Assembly (NCBI RefSeq): GCF_000473265.1
Contig: NZ_KI421511.1
Location: forward strand, 733,731-797,730
Direction of reading: 5' to 3'
DNA: 64,000 bases
Source: Amycolatopsis thermoflava N1165
GTDB lineage: Bacteria; Actinomycetota; Actinomycetes; Mycobacteriales; Pseudonocardiaceae
The translations under genes and the position numbers were made by a program. A model generated the notes under the pieces. The model had not been told where the DNA came from. It saw only the letters and a program-made list of their open reading frames with translations, and made no database searches. Position 1 is the first letter of the stretch. Every line of letters starts with the position of its first letter. Below are positions 1 through 8,540 of this stretch, piece by piece.

Positions 1-1200
1 CTCCGCCATGTGCTCGGCGTCAGTGACGACGCCGCACTCGGCTTTCGCCCTCCCCGTCGAAGGACTACCGAGCCGCCCGGCCCTGATGCGGCACCGCCAC
101 AGCCCAGCGCTCCCTGCTGGGACGCCGACGCCGTACTCGACCAGGCCGCAGCCATCACCAGCGATGACCTGACGCCGTCGACACGCCGAACCGCGCTGCT
201 CACCGGCCTTGCCCTCGCCGTCGAGCTGCAGCCGTTCCTCTGGCCAGCGACGGCCGTCGGCGCAGGGCACGGGGCCGCGTTCACCCCACCCGAGCTGGAG
301 GCAGCAGAACGTCTCGTCGCCTCGCTCCGATCCTGGCGCTCGGCTCCGGGTGTCCTAGCGCGTTCAGCAGTGGTCGCGCAGCTCAATAGCCATGTTCATC
401 GACTCAGAGCCGCGCCTCAAGGCACGCCCGATACAGCGCGAGCGTTCCGGATCGGAGCGGAGCTCGCTGACATCGCCGCCACGATGGCGTGGGACGCAAG
501 CGAACATGGCGGCGCCCAGCAGTACTTCGTGCTCGCCGCCCAGCTGGCTCACGCCGGCGGCGACGACGCGCTGGCAGCCGTCGAGCTGGCCTCGCTCGCG
601 CGGCAGTGCTTCGACCTGAAACGTCCCCGCGATGGACTCGAAATCGTGCAGCTCGCGCAGTACGGCACCCGCCGCACGGCCACTCCGCGCCTCCGGGCCG
701 TACTCGCTACGCGGGAGGCATGGGCTTATGCCCAGCAGGGTGACGACAGGGCCTTCGACCGGGCCGTCGGCCTCGCCGAGGACTTCCACAGCGAAGGTTC
801 CCGCGACGAGGACGCACGCACGCCCACCGCCCGCAGCCTCGACCAGGCCGAACTCGCCGGCGTGATTGGCGCCCGCTACCGCGATCTCGCACGCTACGAC
901 CCCAAGCATGCCCGAACCGCCCAGACCTACATCACGCGCGCGCTGGAGCTGCGCCATCCCAGCCGGCTCCGCAATCGCGCATTCGACCTGATCGGCCTCG
1001 CGCGCGCCCACCTCATCAGCCGCGAGCCTGACCACGCGGCCGACCTGATCGTGCAGGCAGTGCCGTTAGCCGGTCCCTGGGCCACCGGACGGGTTGGCGT
1101 GAAGCTGCAGGACTTCCGCGGCGAAGCGACCCCTTTCGCTAAGGTGCCCGCGGTGCGTGATGCCATCGAAGCCATCAACGCGCTCACCCCCGCAGACTGA
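1..1200 (+). CDS. XRE-type regulator with TPR-like C-terminus, 5' end outside window
   Basis: The reading frame is already open at base 1 (codons L-R-H before a GTG at 10), so the N-terminal helix-turn-helix lies upstream of the window. The first visible residues (LRHVLGVSDDAALGF) match the segment that ends the HTH part of actinobacterial XRE/TPR regulators. The remaining ~380 residues are Ala/Arg/Leu-rich helical repeats of TPR type (for example around AWDASEHGGAQQYFVLAAQLA). A 20-bp gap and a good ribosome site separate it from the SLOG-like gene, a pairing seen in many actinomycetes. DNA binding is inferred from the family because the HTH itself is not visible. Confidence 0.75.
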   Translation, partial: LRHVLGVSDDAALGFRPPRRRTTEPPGPDAAPPQPSAPCWDADAVLDQAAAITSDDLTPSTRRTALLTGLALAVELQPFLWPATAVGAGHGAAFTPPELEAAERLVASLRSWRSAPGVLARSAVVAQLNSHVHRLRAAPQGTPDTARAFRIGAELADIAATMAWDASEHGGAQQYFVLAAQLAHAGGDDALAAVELASLARQCFDLKRPRDGLEIVQLAQYGTRRTATPRLRAVLATREAWAYAQQGDDRAFDRAVGLAEDFHSEGSRDEDARTPTARSLDQAELAGVIGARYRDLARYDPKHARTAQTYITRALELRHPSRLRNRAFDLIGLARAHLISREPDHAADLIVQAVPLAGPWATGRVGVKLQDFRGEATPFAKVPAVRDAIEAINALTPAD

Positions 1201-1220
1201 CCACAGGAAGGCCAACGCCG

Positions 1221-1703
1221 TTGCCGCGAATCGGGATCACCGGGCATTCGAACCTGACCGCCGAGTCCGTGCCTGCGGTCGCAGAGGGCATCCGCGCCGC
1301 GCTCGCCGGCCACGACCGTGACGAGCTGATCGGTGTCACCTGCCTCGGCCGCGGTGCCGACCAGGTCTTCGCCCGCGTCGTGCTCGAACTCGGTGGCGCA
1401 GTCGAGGTGGTCCTGCCCGCGTCCGACTACCGGGAGCGCAAAGTCAAGCCGGACAACGCCGCAGAGTTCGACGAACTGCTCGGTCAGGCCAAGACCGTGC
1501 ACACCATGCCCTTCGACACGTCGAATCGCGAGGCGTACATGGCAGCCAGCGAGCACCTGCTCGACAACGTCGACACCGTGATCGCCGTCTGGGACGGCGG
1601 CCCCTCCGGAGGCCACGGCGGCACAGCCGACGTCGTCGACGCCGCACGCGATCGCGGCCTGCCCGTCACCGTGGTCTGGCCGGCAGGCGCTCGCCGAGAA
1701 TAG
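1221..1703 (+). CDS. SLOG/LOG-like nucleotide-binding protein
   Basis: The 160-residue protein starts at a TTG with AGGAAG 10 bases upstream. It opens with GITGHS, has a GRGAD loop near residue 44 and ends with VIAVWDGGPSGGHGGTADVV, the Rossmann-like glycine pattern of the SLOG (SMF/DprA-LOG) superfamily, whose members bind or cleave nucleotides or nucleotide-derived ligands. It follows the XRE/TPR regulator directly and probably shares its transcript. Which ligand it handles cannot be read from the sequence. A sensing or nucleoside-processing role is family inference. Confidence 0.7.
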   Translation: MPRIGITGHSNLTAESVPAVAEGIRAALAGHDRDELIGVTCLGRGADQVFARVVLELGGAVEVVLPASDYRERKVKPDNAAEFDELLGQAKTVHTMPFDTSNREAYMAASEHLLDNVDTVIAVWDGGPSGGHGGTADVVDAARDRGLPVTVVWPAGARRE

Positions 1704-2050
1704 CGTGATTTCTGCGGTTTGCCTGCGCCGGGTGATTGGTCGGGGAGTAGAAGCTCGCGAGCAGCGGCCTGCCCCGTGCCCGTCGTTCCCGCACGCAGAA
1801 GGTGATAGGAGACCGAGATCCATTCTCGGACTGCTGCGCCAAGTTGCGGCGTGCACCCTTCGGGCGGGGGGACGGCGACAGGTCGCGGGCGCCTCACCCG
1901 ACTCCCACCGGCACCCCTTCGCCAGGTAATTCAATCGCGCGTTCGGCCGGGCTGATCACTGATCAACCGCTTGGCGACAAGGGCCGGCCACCTGGCGCTG
2001 ATCCATGCGGGATCTAAGGACACCGAAGGGACTTCCAGTTACGATCTCTA

Positions 2051-2074
2051 ATGCACGTGCAAATGCACGTGCAT
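2051..2074. promoter_or_regulatory. Tandem TGCACGTGCA palindromes, probable operator
   Basis: Two perfect 10-bp palindromes TGCACGTGCA sit at 2052-2061 and 2064-2073, 12 bp centre to centre, so they lie on nearly the same face of the helix. The spacing suits two dimers binding side by side. The cognate regulator is unknown; XRE proteins lie on both sides. Confidence 0.5.
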
Positions 2075-2100
2075 TACGACGAGAGGATCACGGGCCACAG

Positions 2101-2623
2101 CGAAAAGGGGTCGTGGCAGGCAGAGGCCCCGGAGGGCGCACCCTCCGGGGCCTCAGTTGTGACGAGGCGCCCTAGCCGGGGCGGATCTCGTCGGCTGCCC
2201 CGGAACCTCGAACTGCAGCAAACAGCGTGCCCAGGGGTGACGCCAGGCTGTCGGTGTGCCCGACGCTGGCGTTAGAGCTCAGGATAGGGCCTGTACGGGT
2301 TTCCGTACAGACGTTGAGACGCATTAGACAGCGGGTCTAGCAGGGAAAACGACCGGCTCGACCTCGTATCCAGGGGCTTTCACCCGGTGGTGACTTTGCC
2401 CGAAAAGGGGTCCAGTGGACAGTTTTGGACGTGGCACTCGGTGCCATTGGATGGTCGGCGAGACCCGAATTTCGACGCGGCGTCCGCATTGGTTAGGGAC
2501 TGTCGGTCCCCCGTGTCAACATAGATGCGTTCCCCGGCATCACGTGCGTGCCGGGGGCGCGTGCGCAGCCAGGTAGCCGCCTGCGCGCACGTGAGGCGCC
2601 GGAGTCTCGAACTGCAGCAAACA
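2101..2623 (+). repeat. Two copies of a paired short-repeat module
   Basis: CGAAAAGGGGTC occurs at 2101-2112 and again at 2401-2412. CTCGAACTGCAGCAAACA occurs at 2207-2224 and 2606-2623, each copy preceded by CCGGA. The order is the same in both copies, and each contains a GC-rich hairpin between the two words (2123-2154; about 2532-2556). This looks like a duplicated regulatory or RNA unit with diverged interiors. Confidence 0.55.
2123..2154 (+). terminator. Perfect 14-bp hairpin
   Basis: GAGGCCCCGGAGGG pairs exactly with CCCTCCGGGGCCTC across a CGCA tetraloop. There is no long U tract after it. It could end transcription from 5' of the palindromes or fold as part of a short RNA between 2075 and 2154. 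Confidence 0.5.
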
Positions 2624-2689
2624 CGTAATGCCGTCCGGGGCACGCTGCCCGGGCGGCCTGACCTCTACTCCAGAGAGAGGGGCCTGGCC

Positions 2690-2962
2690 TTGCCCAGAGT
2701 GAATTCGCCGTGCGCCAGTGTGGCCGGGGACGACGAGCCGAAGCCGCGCCGGTTCAGTGGTAGCCACATCATCGTGATCGTGCTGGTGTTCAGCTTCACC
2801 GGGTGGCTTCTCGCCCGCGGCCTGACCCCGGCCATGTCGATCGGCCTGGTCGGTGCGGCGCTGATCCTGGCCGGCACTGCGCACCGCGCGCGTAGCGATG
2901 CCCTGCTGAGCGTGATGCGGCGGCTGGCTACCGCGCTTCTGGCGCCCGGAGCTCCCGCGTAA
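2690..2962 (+). CDS. Small membrane protein upstream of membrane XRE protein
   Basis: A TTG start at 2690 has AGAGAGGGG 9-10 bases upstream; a GTG at 2699 is the alternative. The ~90-residue product has a short charged N-terminus (DDEPKPRRF) and two hydrophobic helices (HIIVIVLVFSFTGWLLA and MSIGLVGAALILAGTA). Its stop overlaps the ATG of the next gene (TAATG), so the two are translationally coupled and probably act together. No family is recognised. Confidence 0.55.
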   Translation: MPRVNSPCASVAGDDEPKPRRFSGSHIIVIVLVFSFTGWLLARGLTPAMSIGLVGAALILAGTAHRARSDALLSVMRRLATALLAPGAPA

Positions 2963-3990
2963 TGGCGTCAACCCAGTCGGCAACGCCGCGCCCGGTCACC
3001 GCCCTGACCGTGAGGAAGTGGATCGTCTCGGGGCTAGCTCGCGAACTCGGCCTGCTGGAAGGCGACCTTCCCGAAGAGCTGGAACAGTTGCTGAGAAGGC
3101 CGGGTGCGAACTCGCAGGTAGCGATCGAGCAGGTGCTGATCCAACTTGTCCTGCGCAGGGCTTGCCAGGATCGGCCGGTATCAGCGGAGGCTCCCGAGAT
3201 GACGCTGGATCGCGTTCTGACCGGAGACCCCCTCTGTCACAACTCGCGGGTGGCGGGACAGGCCGATGTGGCCGGCACCGTGACGCCCGCGCGAGGCCGA
3301 CCGCGGGGACACCGGTTGCTGCCTGATGAGCTGCAGGCCAGCAACGCGTCAGAGTTTGCGGCGCTGCTCCGCAGGATCATGAAACTCGCCGGTTTGTCGG
3401 CCGGGCAGGTGGCAATCCGCTCGGACAACTTGATTCCTCGCTCGCAGGCATACAAGCTCGTGGAAGTCGGCCGTGGCGTGCTTCCGACGAAGTCGGAACA
3501 GGTCGCCGCTTTCCTCAGCGCCTGTCGCCTGGATCCGGCTCAAGCGCGTGAGGTTATGGTGCTGTGGGTTCGCCTTCATGAACGGTGCTCTGGACCTGAA
3601 TCGACAACGATGCTTCCGGCGGCGGAAGCACCACTGGTCGCCCAGCTGCCAGTCCTTGACTCACCAGCGTCCCCAGCCCGGGCACCACTCACGACAGGTG
3701 AGTGCACCGTGCGCGAAGTGCTGCTCGCCCGTCTGGACCGCTCCAAGCGGCGGCGGAGCCTGCTCGACCTCTCGACGCGCCAATTCACCGTGCTCTTCGG
3801 GGTCTTGGTTGCCGCGATCGGTTTCACGGTCGCTGCCCTCTCGGCCGGAAAGCCGCCGATGGCCCTGACTGGGGCAGTTGTGCTCGGCGTGGGCACAGCG
3901 ATCGTGGGTCTTGGCGCTGGCTGGACGATCAGCTGGTTCCGAAATCAGCTGCGGCGGGAGCGCGAAGCTCGAACACCCACACCGTCCTGA
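2962..3990 (+). CDS. Membrane-anchored XRE-like HTH protein
   Basis: The 342-residue protein has a central helix-turn-helix segment (about residues 130-195, SEFAALLRRIMKLAGLSAGQVA onward) of the divergent XRE type found in actinobacteria. A long Pro/Ala linker follows, then two transmembrane helices near the C-terminus (FTVLFGVLVAAIGFTVAAL and TGAVVLGVGTAIVGLGAG) and a basic tail. An HTH tied to the membrane suggests a regulator that responds to an envelope signal or holds DNA at the membrane. The coupled small membrane protein is the obvious partner. Function is inference. Confidence 0.65.
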   Translation: MASTQSATPRPVTALTVRKWIVSGLARELGLLEGDLPEELEQLLRRPGANSQVAIEQVLIQLVLRRACQDRPVSAEAPEMTLDRVLTGDPLCHNSRVAGQADVAGTVTPARGRPRGHRLLPDELQASNASEFAALLRRIMKLAGLSAGQVAIRSDNLIPRSQAYKLVEVGRGVLPTKSEQVAAFLSACRLDPAQAREVMVLWVRLHERCSGPESTTMLPAAEAPLVAQLPVLDSPASPARAPLTTGECTVREVLLARLDRSKRRRSLLDLSTRQFTVLFGVLVAAIGFTVAALSAGKPPMALTGAVVLGVGTAIVGLGAGWTISWFRNQLRREREARTPTPS

Positions 3991-4008
3991 TTACCACCGC
4001 ACCTGCGC

Positions 4009-4048
4009 GACGAGGGGCTCGCTCGATCACTGCAGCGAGCCCCTCGTC
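4009..4048 (+). terminator. 15-bp stem terminator
   Basis: GACGAGGGGCTCGCT at 4009-4023 pairs fully with AGCGAGCCCCTCGTC at 4034-4048 over a 10-base loop, 18 bases after the stop of the membrane-anchored XRE gene. It is a strong GC-rich hairpin without a U tract. Confidence 0.65.
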
Positions 4049-4331
4049 CTGTGCAGGAGTGGCGGGCCGCCAGCTACACGACCAAGAATCCTGAACCGAT
4101 TCGCCTCCTGCTCTCCATCTACCAGAACCTCGTCCGGATCTGATCAGACGATCGGAGAGGGTCCGTCCTGCGTTCGACAAGCGATCTTTCTCGGCGATCG
4201 AGCCCGGTAGGAGGGATCGTGCCCAGGCGTGTCTGGCAGGCGTCCCTCGCCGTCGGGCAGCAGTTCGACCGGGCCGTGACGAGCCGCAGCGGCTGACCGG
4301 TCGTACCTCCGGTGGGTAGTACCTTAGCGCT

Positions 4332-4571
4332 ATGGCGAATCGAGGGTCTGTGAGCCGTCTGGTGCTCGCTTCCACGTTCGCCGCTTGCTCAGCCGGTCTT
4401 CAGGTTGCCGCAGGCCTGGTAGACGCCATCTTCGCTGTGTTCGTGTTCATGCTGCTGACTGCGGTGACTGCCGCTGCTGCCGCGTGGCTGGGGGCCAAGT
4501 CCACTTCAAAAAAACGCCGAACCGCGGGGAAAAATCTCCTGCTGTTTCAGCAAAACGGGATGACGTACTGA
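4332..4571 (+). CDS. Possible small two-helix membrane protein
   Basis: A 79-residue frame starting at ATG 4332 encodes a hydrophobic stretch (LVLASTFAACSAGLQVAAGL, then IFAVFVFMLLTAVTAAAAAWLG) followed by a Lys/Arg-rich tail. No good ribosome site is visible, so it would be leaderless or weakly translated. Composition resembles a real membrane peptide, but no family is recognised. The frame may be chance. Confidence 0.35.
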   Translation: MANRGSVSRLVLASTFAACSAGLQVAAGLVDAIFAVFVFMLLTAVTAAAAAWLGAKSTSKKRRTAGKNLLLFQQNGMTY

Positions 4572-5231
4572 TCGATCACCGAACGCCCAAATCGGAGTCG
4601 GGCTGCATGCAGAACCACTAGGGAGGCGCGACCGAGAGGGTTGCGGTTGTTCGTTCGCGGGTGAGCTCGCCCAGCAGGTTGTGCGCAGTGAGCGTCGCCA
4701 GTTTGGCGCAGGGCGCGCCGTGCGCCGGTGAAGCGGACGAAAGAAGGAGGCCCGGCCGACGGCGGGCTCGACACCCCTGACGTGCACACCCTGCTCGCTC
4801 GGACTGCGTTTTGATGAGATTCATTGTCGTCTTGACAGGAACGGCACAACATCAGCACAGAGTTAGCACAAGCTTGTCCTCTTCGTACTGGTACCCGATT
4901 TACTCAGGCCGCTCCACACTCAAGAGCGCCCATTTCGCTGAGCTGGCCAAGTTGCGGAAGGATCGATCCGATGGTGCAGTTCGTACTCGCTTGTGCCCAT
5001 GTTCGACGGTTTGCCGACGTTGATCAGGTCGACGCCGCACCATCAAGGCTCCCACCCTACGTCTGGTGCGGCATGTGCTCGACGTGGCAACCAATCGCCC
5101 GAGCGGTGACCGCTTCTCCTGCAGTCGGCGTACGGCGGCCTGGTCGCTCAGCTTTCCGATGCTGTCGCTCACGGCGAAGCTCCGTCCTCTCTGGTGGTTC
5201 TCAGGTAAGTGGCGCAATCCCGACCGCGCGT
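4572..5231. other. 660-bp gap without a supportable gene
   Basis: Short open frames exist on both strands but none has a family match or a good start. A minus-strand GTG near 5175 opens SDSIGKLSDQAAVRRLQEKR, which looks faintly coding and then degenerates. Local composition is less GC-rich than the flanks. I see no RNA gene here. Confidence 0.4.
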
Positions 5232-6653
5232 TCAGCTCGCTGATCCGACCACGGCTTTGATCTCCAGGCACTCGTCCAGGCCGGCGATGCCCCAGACCCG
5301 GCCGTTGCCGGACTGCTTGTAGCCGCCGAAGGGTGCCGACTGGTCTAGGGGTGCGCCGTTGAGTGCGACCTGGCCGGCGCGCAGGCGGGCGGCCACGTCA
5401 CGTACCTGGGCCGGGTCGCCGCCGTCGACGTAGGCGGCGAGCCCGTAGGGGCTGTCGTTGGCGATGGCGACCGCTTCTTCGACGGTGTCGTAGCTGATCA
5501 GGGTCATCACCGGTCCGAAGATTTCTTCCCGGGCGATGGTCATGTCGTTGGTGACATCGGCGAACACGGTCGGGCGGGCGAACCAGCCGCCCTTGGCCCC
5601 TTCCGGTTGCCCGAGGCCGCCGGTGACCAGGGTGGCTCCTTCGTCGAGGCCGGCCTGGATGTAGCGCTGCACGGTGTGCCACTGCTGTTCGGAGGCCACC
5701 GGCCCCATCGCGACCGGCGTCAGGGGATCGCCAACGGTGACCGCGTCCACGGCGGTGCGGATCATCGAGACGATCTCGTCCCGGCGGGCGCGGGGGATCA
5801 GGGTCCGGGTGGGGGCCGCGCAGGTCTGGCCCGAGTTGGTCATCACCCCGGTGACGGCGGTGGCGACGGCGGAGGTGAGGTCCGCGTCGGGCAGGATGAT
5901 GTGGGCGGACTTGCCGCCGAGTTCCTGGGTGACGCGCTTGACGGTGTCCGCCGCGTCCTTCTGCACCTGCACACCGACCGAGGTGGATCCGGTGAAGGAG
6001 ACCAGGTCGACCTCGGGGTGCTTGCTCAGCGCGGCGCCGATGACCGAGCCCTTCCCGAGGACCATGTTGAACACGCCCTGCGGCACGCCCGCCGCCTCGA
6101 TGATCTCGGCGAACACCTGCGCGCTGTAGGGGGCGATCTCGGCGGGTTTGAGGATCATCGTGCAGCCCGCGGCGAGCGCGGGGGCGACCTTCTCGGTCAT
6201 CTGCAGGGCGGGGTAGTTCCACGGCGGGATCAGCGCGCACACGCCGATCGGCTCCTTGCGGACCGTGGACCGGCCGCGGTGTTCCTCGAACGGGTAGGCC
6301 GGGAGGGCCTCGGCCAGTTCACGGAACTGGCCGACGCCGGCCTGAGCGGTGATCCGCGCGATGGCCAGTGGGGTGCCGATGTCGGCGGTCACCGCGAGCG
6401 CCATGTCCTCCGCGCGGCGTTCGTACTCGGCCGCGATCGCGGCGAGCAGGTCGGCGCGCTCGGTGACGCTCGTTTGCGAGTAGGTGGCGAAGGCGCGCCG
6501 CGCGGCCGCGGCCGCGCGGTCAACGTCGGCCGAGGTGCCCAGGGCGAGCACGCCGCTGGTCTCTCCCGTCGCCGGGTTGGTGATCGGTGCGGTCCCGTCG
6601 CCGAGCGGTTCGGTCCACGCGCCGTCGATGTAGTGCCGGAGAACGTCACGCAT
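5232..6653 (-). CDS. NAD(P)-dependent aldehyde dehydrogenase
   Basis: Full-length ALDH-superfamily enzyme (473 residues from ATG 6653; a GTG at 6662 is less likely because AGGAAAG would then sit too close). It oxidises an aldehyde to its acid in the cytosol. Visible motifs: PPWNYP with the oxyanion Asn near residue 146, cofactor Lys in LKPAE (~169), general base Glu in QELGGKSA (~244), nucleophile Cys in GQTCAAPTR (~278) and EEIFGPV. It follows the two SDRs on the same strand, and its start overlaps the end of the nearer one. Together they suggest alcohol-to-aldehyde-to-acid oxidation, controlled by the divergent AraC regulator. Confidence 0.93.
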   Translation of the reverse strand: MRDVLRHYIDGAWTEPLGDGTAPITNPATGETSGVLALGTSADVDRAAAAARRAFATYSQTSVTERADLLAAIAAEYERRAEDMALAVTADIGTPLAIARITAQAGVGQFRELAEALPAYPFEEHRGRSTVRKEPIGVCALIPPWNYPALQMTEKVAPALAAGCTMILKPAEIAPYSAQVFAEIIEAAGVPQGVFNMVLGKGSVIGAALSKHPEVDLVSFTGSTSVGVQVQKDAADTVKRVTQELGGKSAHIILPDADLTSAVATAVTGVMTNSGQTCAAPTRTLIPRARRDEIVSMIRTAVDAVTVGDPLTPVAMGPVASEQQWHTVQRYIQAGLDEGATLVTGGLGQPEGAKGGWFARPTVFADVTNDMTIAREEIFGPVMTLISYDTVEEAVAIANDSPYGLAAYVDGGDPAQVRDVAARLRAGQVALNGAPLDQSAPFGGYKQSGNGRVWGIAGLDECLEIKAVVGSAS

Positions 6654-6658
6654 GATGA

Positions 6659-7501
6659 TCACTTCTTTCCTGAGTTGCTGGGGACTCCGATGGCGCGGGC
6701 CATCAGATGGTCGAAGACGCGGTCGGAGAGCACGCCGCGCGCGGCGATGAGAAGACGGGCTCCGAACCCGGCCGCGTAGCGGGTCTTGGGCCGGCGAGCG
6801 GTGACGGCCTGCCCGACCGCGTCCGCCACGACCGACGGCGGCGACTCGCGCCGCGCGTTCGCCTGCGAGGTCAGCGCGTTCAGCACGGCGCCGGCCCAGG
6901 CCGCGTACGGGCCTTCGCCTGAGGCCGCTCGCAGCGTCTCGGCGGTGACGCTGCTGCCGTCGGAGCGGATGTTGCCGGGCTCGATGACGACCACGTCGAT
7001 CCCGAAGGGCTTGAGTTCCATGCGCAGGCAGTCGCTGAGTGCTTCGAGGGCGAACTTGCTGCTGTGGTACCAGGCACCCAGCGGCGAGTGGAACCGGCCT
7101 CCCATGGAGGTGACGTTCACGATCGTCCCCGTGCGCCGGCTACGCATGTGCGGCAGGACCAGCTGGGTGAGGCGGGCGGCGCCGAAGACGTTGACCTCCA
7201 TCTGGTGGCGGGCCTCGTCCATCGGTACGTCCTCGACGGCGCCGTAGGAGCCGTAGCCGGCGTTGTTGACCAGCACGTCGATCCGGCCGGTGTCGGCGAC
7301 GATCTTCTCCACCCCGGCTCGCATCGAGGCGTCGTCGGTGACATCCATCGGCAACGGGCGGATACCGGCCACATCGGACAGTCGTTCTGTGCGCCTGGCG
7401 GCGCCGTAGACGGTGTAGCCGAGGGTGTGCAGCTTGGTGGCGACCGCTTCGCCGATACCGGACGACGCGCCGGTGACCAGCGCGGTCTTCACGACCGTCA
7501 C
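6659..7501 (-). CDS. Short-chain dehydrogenase/reductase (tandem copy 1)
   Basis: Classical SDR of 280 residues with cofactor loop TGASSGIG (10-17), NNAGYG (79-84) and catalytic Ser132, Tyr145, Lys149 in AWYHSSK. The start is a GTG one base after the stop of the upstream SDR. It is clearly paralogous to that neighbour (shared DVLVNNAGYGSYGAVEDVP and LRMELKPFGIDVVVIEPG), so the pair arose by tandem duplication. Substrate is unknown; adjacency to the ALDH suggests an alcohol or ketone intermediate. Confidence 0.92.
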   Translation of the reverse strand: MTVVKTALVTGASSGIGEAVATKLHTLGYTVYGAARRTERLSDVAGIRPLPMDVTDDASMRAGVEKIVADTGRIDVLVNNAGYGSYGAVEDVPMDEARHQMEVNVFGAARLTQLVLPHMRSRRTGTIVNVTSMGGRFHSPLGAWYHSSKFALEALSDCLRMELKPFGIDVVVIEPGNIRSDGSSVTAETLRAASGEGPYAAWAGAVLNALTSQANARRESPPSVVADAVGQAVTARRPKTRYAAGFGARLLIAARGVLSDRVFDHLMARAIGVPSNSGKK

Positions 7502-7502
7502 G

Positions 7503-8354
7503 TCAGTTGCCGGCGGGCTCGTAGCTGGCGGGCACGCCGGTGGCGCGGCGCATGAACGCGTCGAAGGTGCGGTTGGGCAGCGTGTTGTGCAGGAAGATCA
7601 TGGGCTTGGCGCCGAAGCCGACGGCGTAGCGGGTCTTGGGCCGACGGGCCCGGACGGACTTGACGATGGTCTTGGCGATCAAGTCCGGCGACGACAGACG
7701 GCGCTCGTTGGCCTCCGAGCTGAGCGAGTCGGCCACGGCGTTACCCTGCGGCGCGTACGGACCGGTGCCGGAGACCTCGCGGACCTTGCGCGCGGCGATG
7801 CCGCCCCATTCGGACTTGACCCCGCCCGGTTCGATCACCACGACGTCGATCCCGAAGGGCTTGAGCTCCATCCGCAGGCAGTCGCTGAGCGCTTCCAGCG
7901 CGAACTTCGTGGCGTGGTACCAGGCCCCCAGCGAGGTGTAGATCCGGCCGCCCATCGAGGTGATGTTGACGATCGTCCCCGAACGCTGCGCCCGCATGTG
8001 CGGCAGGACCAGCTGGGTCAGCCGCGCCGCGCCGAACACGTTGACCTCGAACTGCTCCCTGGCCTCGGACAGCGGAACGTCCTCGACGGCGCCGTAGGAG
8101 CCGTAGCCGGCGTTGTTGACCAGGACGTCGAGCCGGCCGGTGTCGGCGATGATCTTCTCGACACCCTCCCGCATGGAGGTGTCGTCGGTGACGTCCATGG
8201 CCAGCAGCCGGATCCCCTGCTTGGTCAGGTGCTGCATGCGCTGCACGCGCCGTGCCGCGCCGTAGACGGTGTAGCCGGCCTCGCGCAGCTTGAGCGCGGT
8301 GGCCTCGCCGATCCCCGACGAAGCTCCGGTGACGAGTGCGACCTTGGTGGCCAT
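7503..8354 (-). CDS. Short-chain dehydrogenase/reductase (tandem copy 2)
   Basis: SDR of 283 residues with TGASSGIG (9-16), NNAGYG (80-85), and Ser133, Tyr146, Lys150 (AWYHATK). It is the first gene of a three-gene minus-strand operon (SDR-SDR-ALDH), with a GGAAGG ribosome site before ATG 8354. It differs from the second copy mainly after residue 175, in the part that shapes the substrate pocket, so the two may have different substrates. Confidence 0.92.
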   Translation of the reverse strand: MATKVALVTGASSGIGEATALKLREAGYTVYGAARRVQRMQHLTKQGIRLLAMDVTDDTSMREGVEKIIADTGRLDVLVNNAGYGSYGAVEDVPLSEAREQFEVNVFGAARLTQLVLPHMRAQRSGTIVNITSMGGRIYTSLGAWYHATKFALEALSDCLRMELKPFGIDVVVIEPGGVKSEWGGIAARKVREVSGTGPYAPQGNAVADSLSSEANERRLSSPDLIAKTIVKSVRARRPKTRYAVGFGAKPMIFLHNTLPNRTFDAFMRRATGVPASYEPAGN

Positions 8355-8540
8355 GGTGGTAATCCTTCCGGTGAACGTGGTGTCCTTCCGACGTCGACGT
8401 TAGAAGTGGATCCGTGGCCTGGCACTAGCGTGGCGCGCCAACTCACTTGCGTATGACGCCACTTTTGGCTGGCGCACTTGGCGAGAGGAACGGCGCCATC
8501 TGTCAGTGACAGGCCGGCCCCCGGCCTCTACCCTCACGAC
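8355..8540. promoter_or_regulatory. Divergent control region between SDR operon and AraC-type gene
   Basis: This 186-bp gap carries both divergent promoters. It contains the palindrome TGGCGCGCCA (8431-8440) followed by related words (GACGCCACTT, GGCGCACTTGGCG). These fit direct-repeat binding by the AraC-family protein encoded next door. Exact half-sites are not determined. Confidence 0.45.

Larger units (their letters stand above)
1704..2689. other. Gene-poor gap with palindromes, hairpins and duplicated blocks
   Basis: No convincing gene lies in these 986 bases. They hold a tandem palindrome (2051-2074), a perfect 14-bp hairpin (2123-2154), a second smaller hairpin (CCCCGGCA 2532-2539 with TGCCGGGG downstream) and two pairs of exact repeats described separately. 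This gap separates the XRE/SLOG pair from the membrane-anchored XRE pair. Confidence 0.6.

Noticed and set aside
2207..2623. CTCGAACTGCAGCAAACA repeats as attachment sites
   Set aside because: They are only 399 bp apart with no integrase or cargo between, so att sites are unlikely; kept only as a duplicated module.
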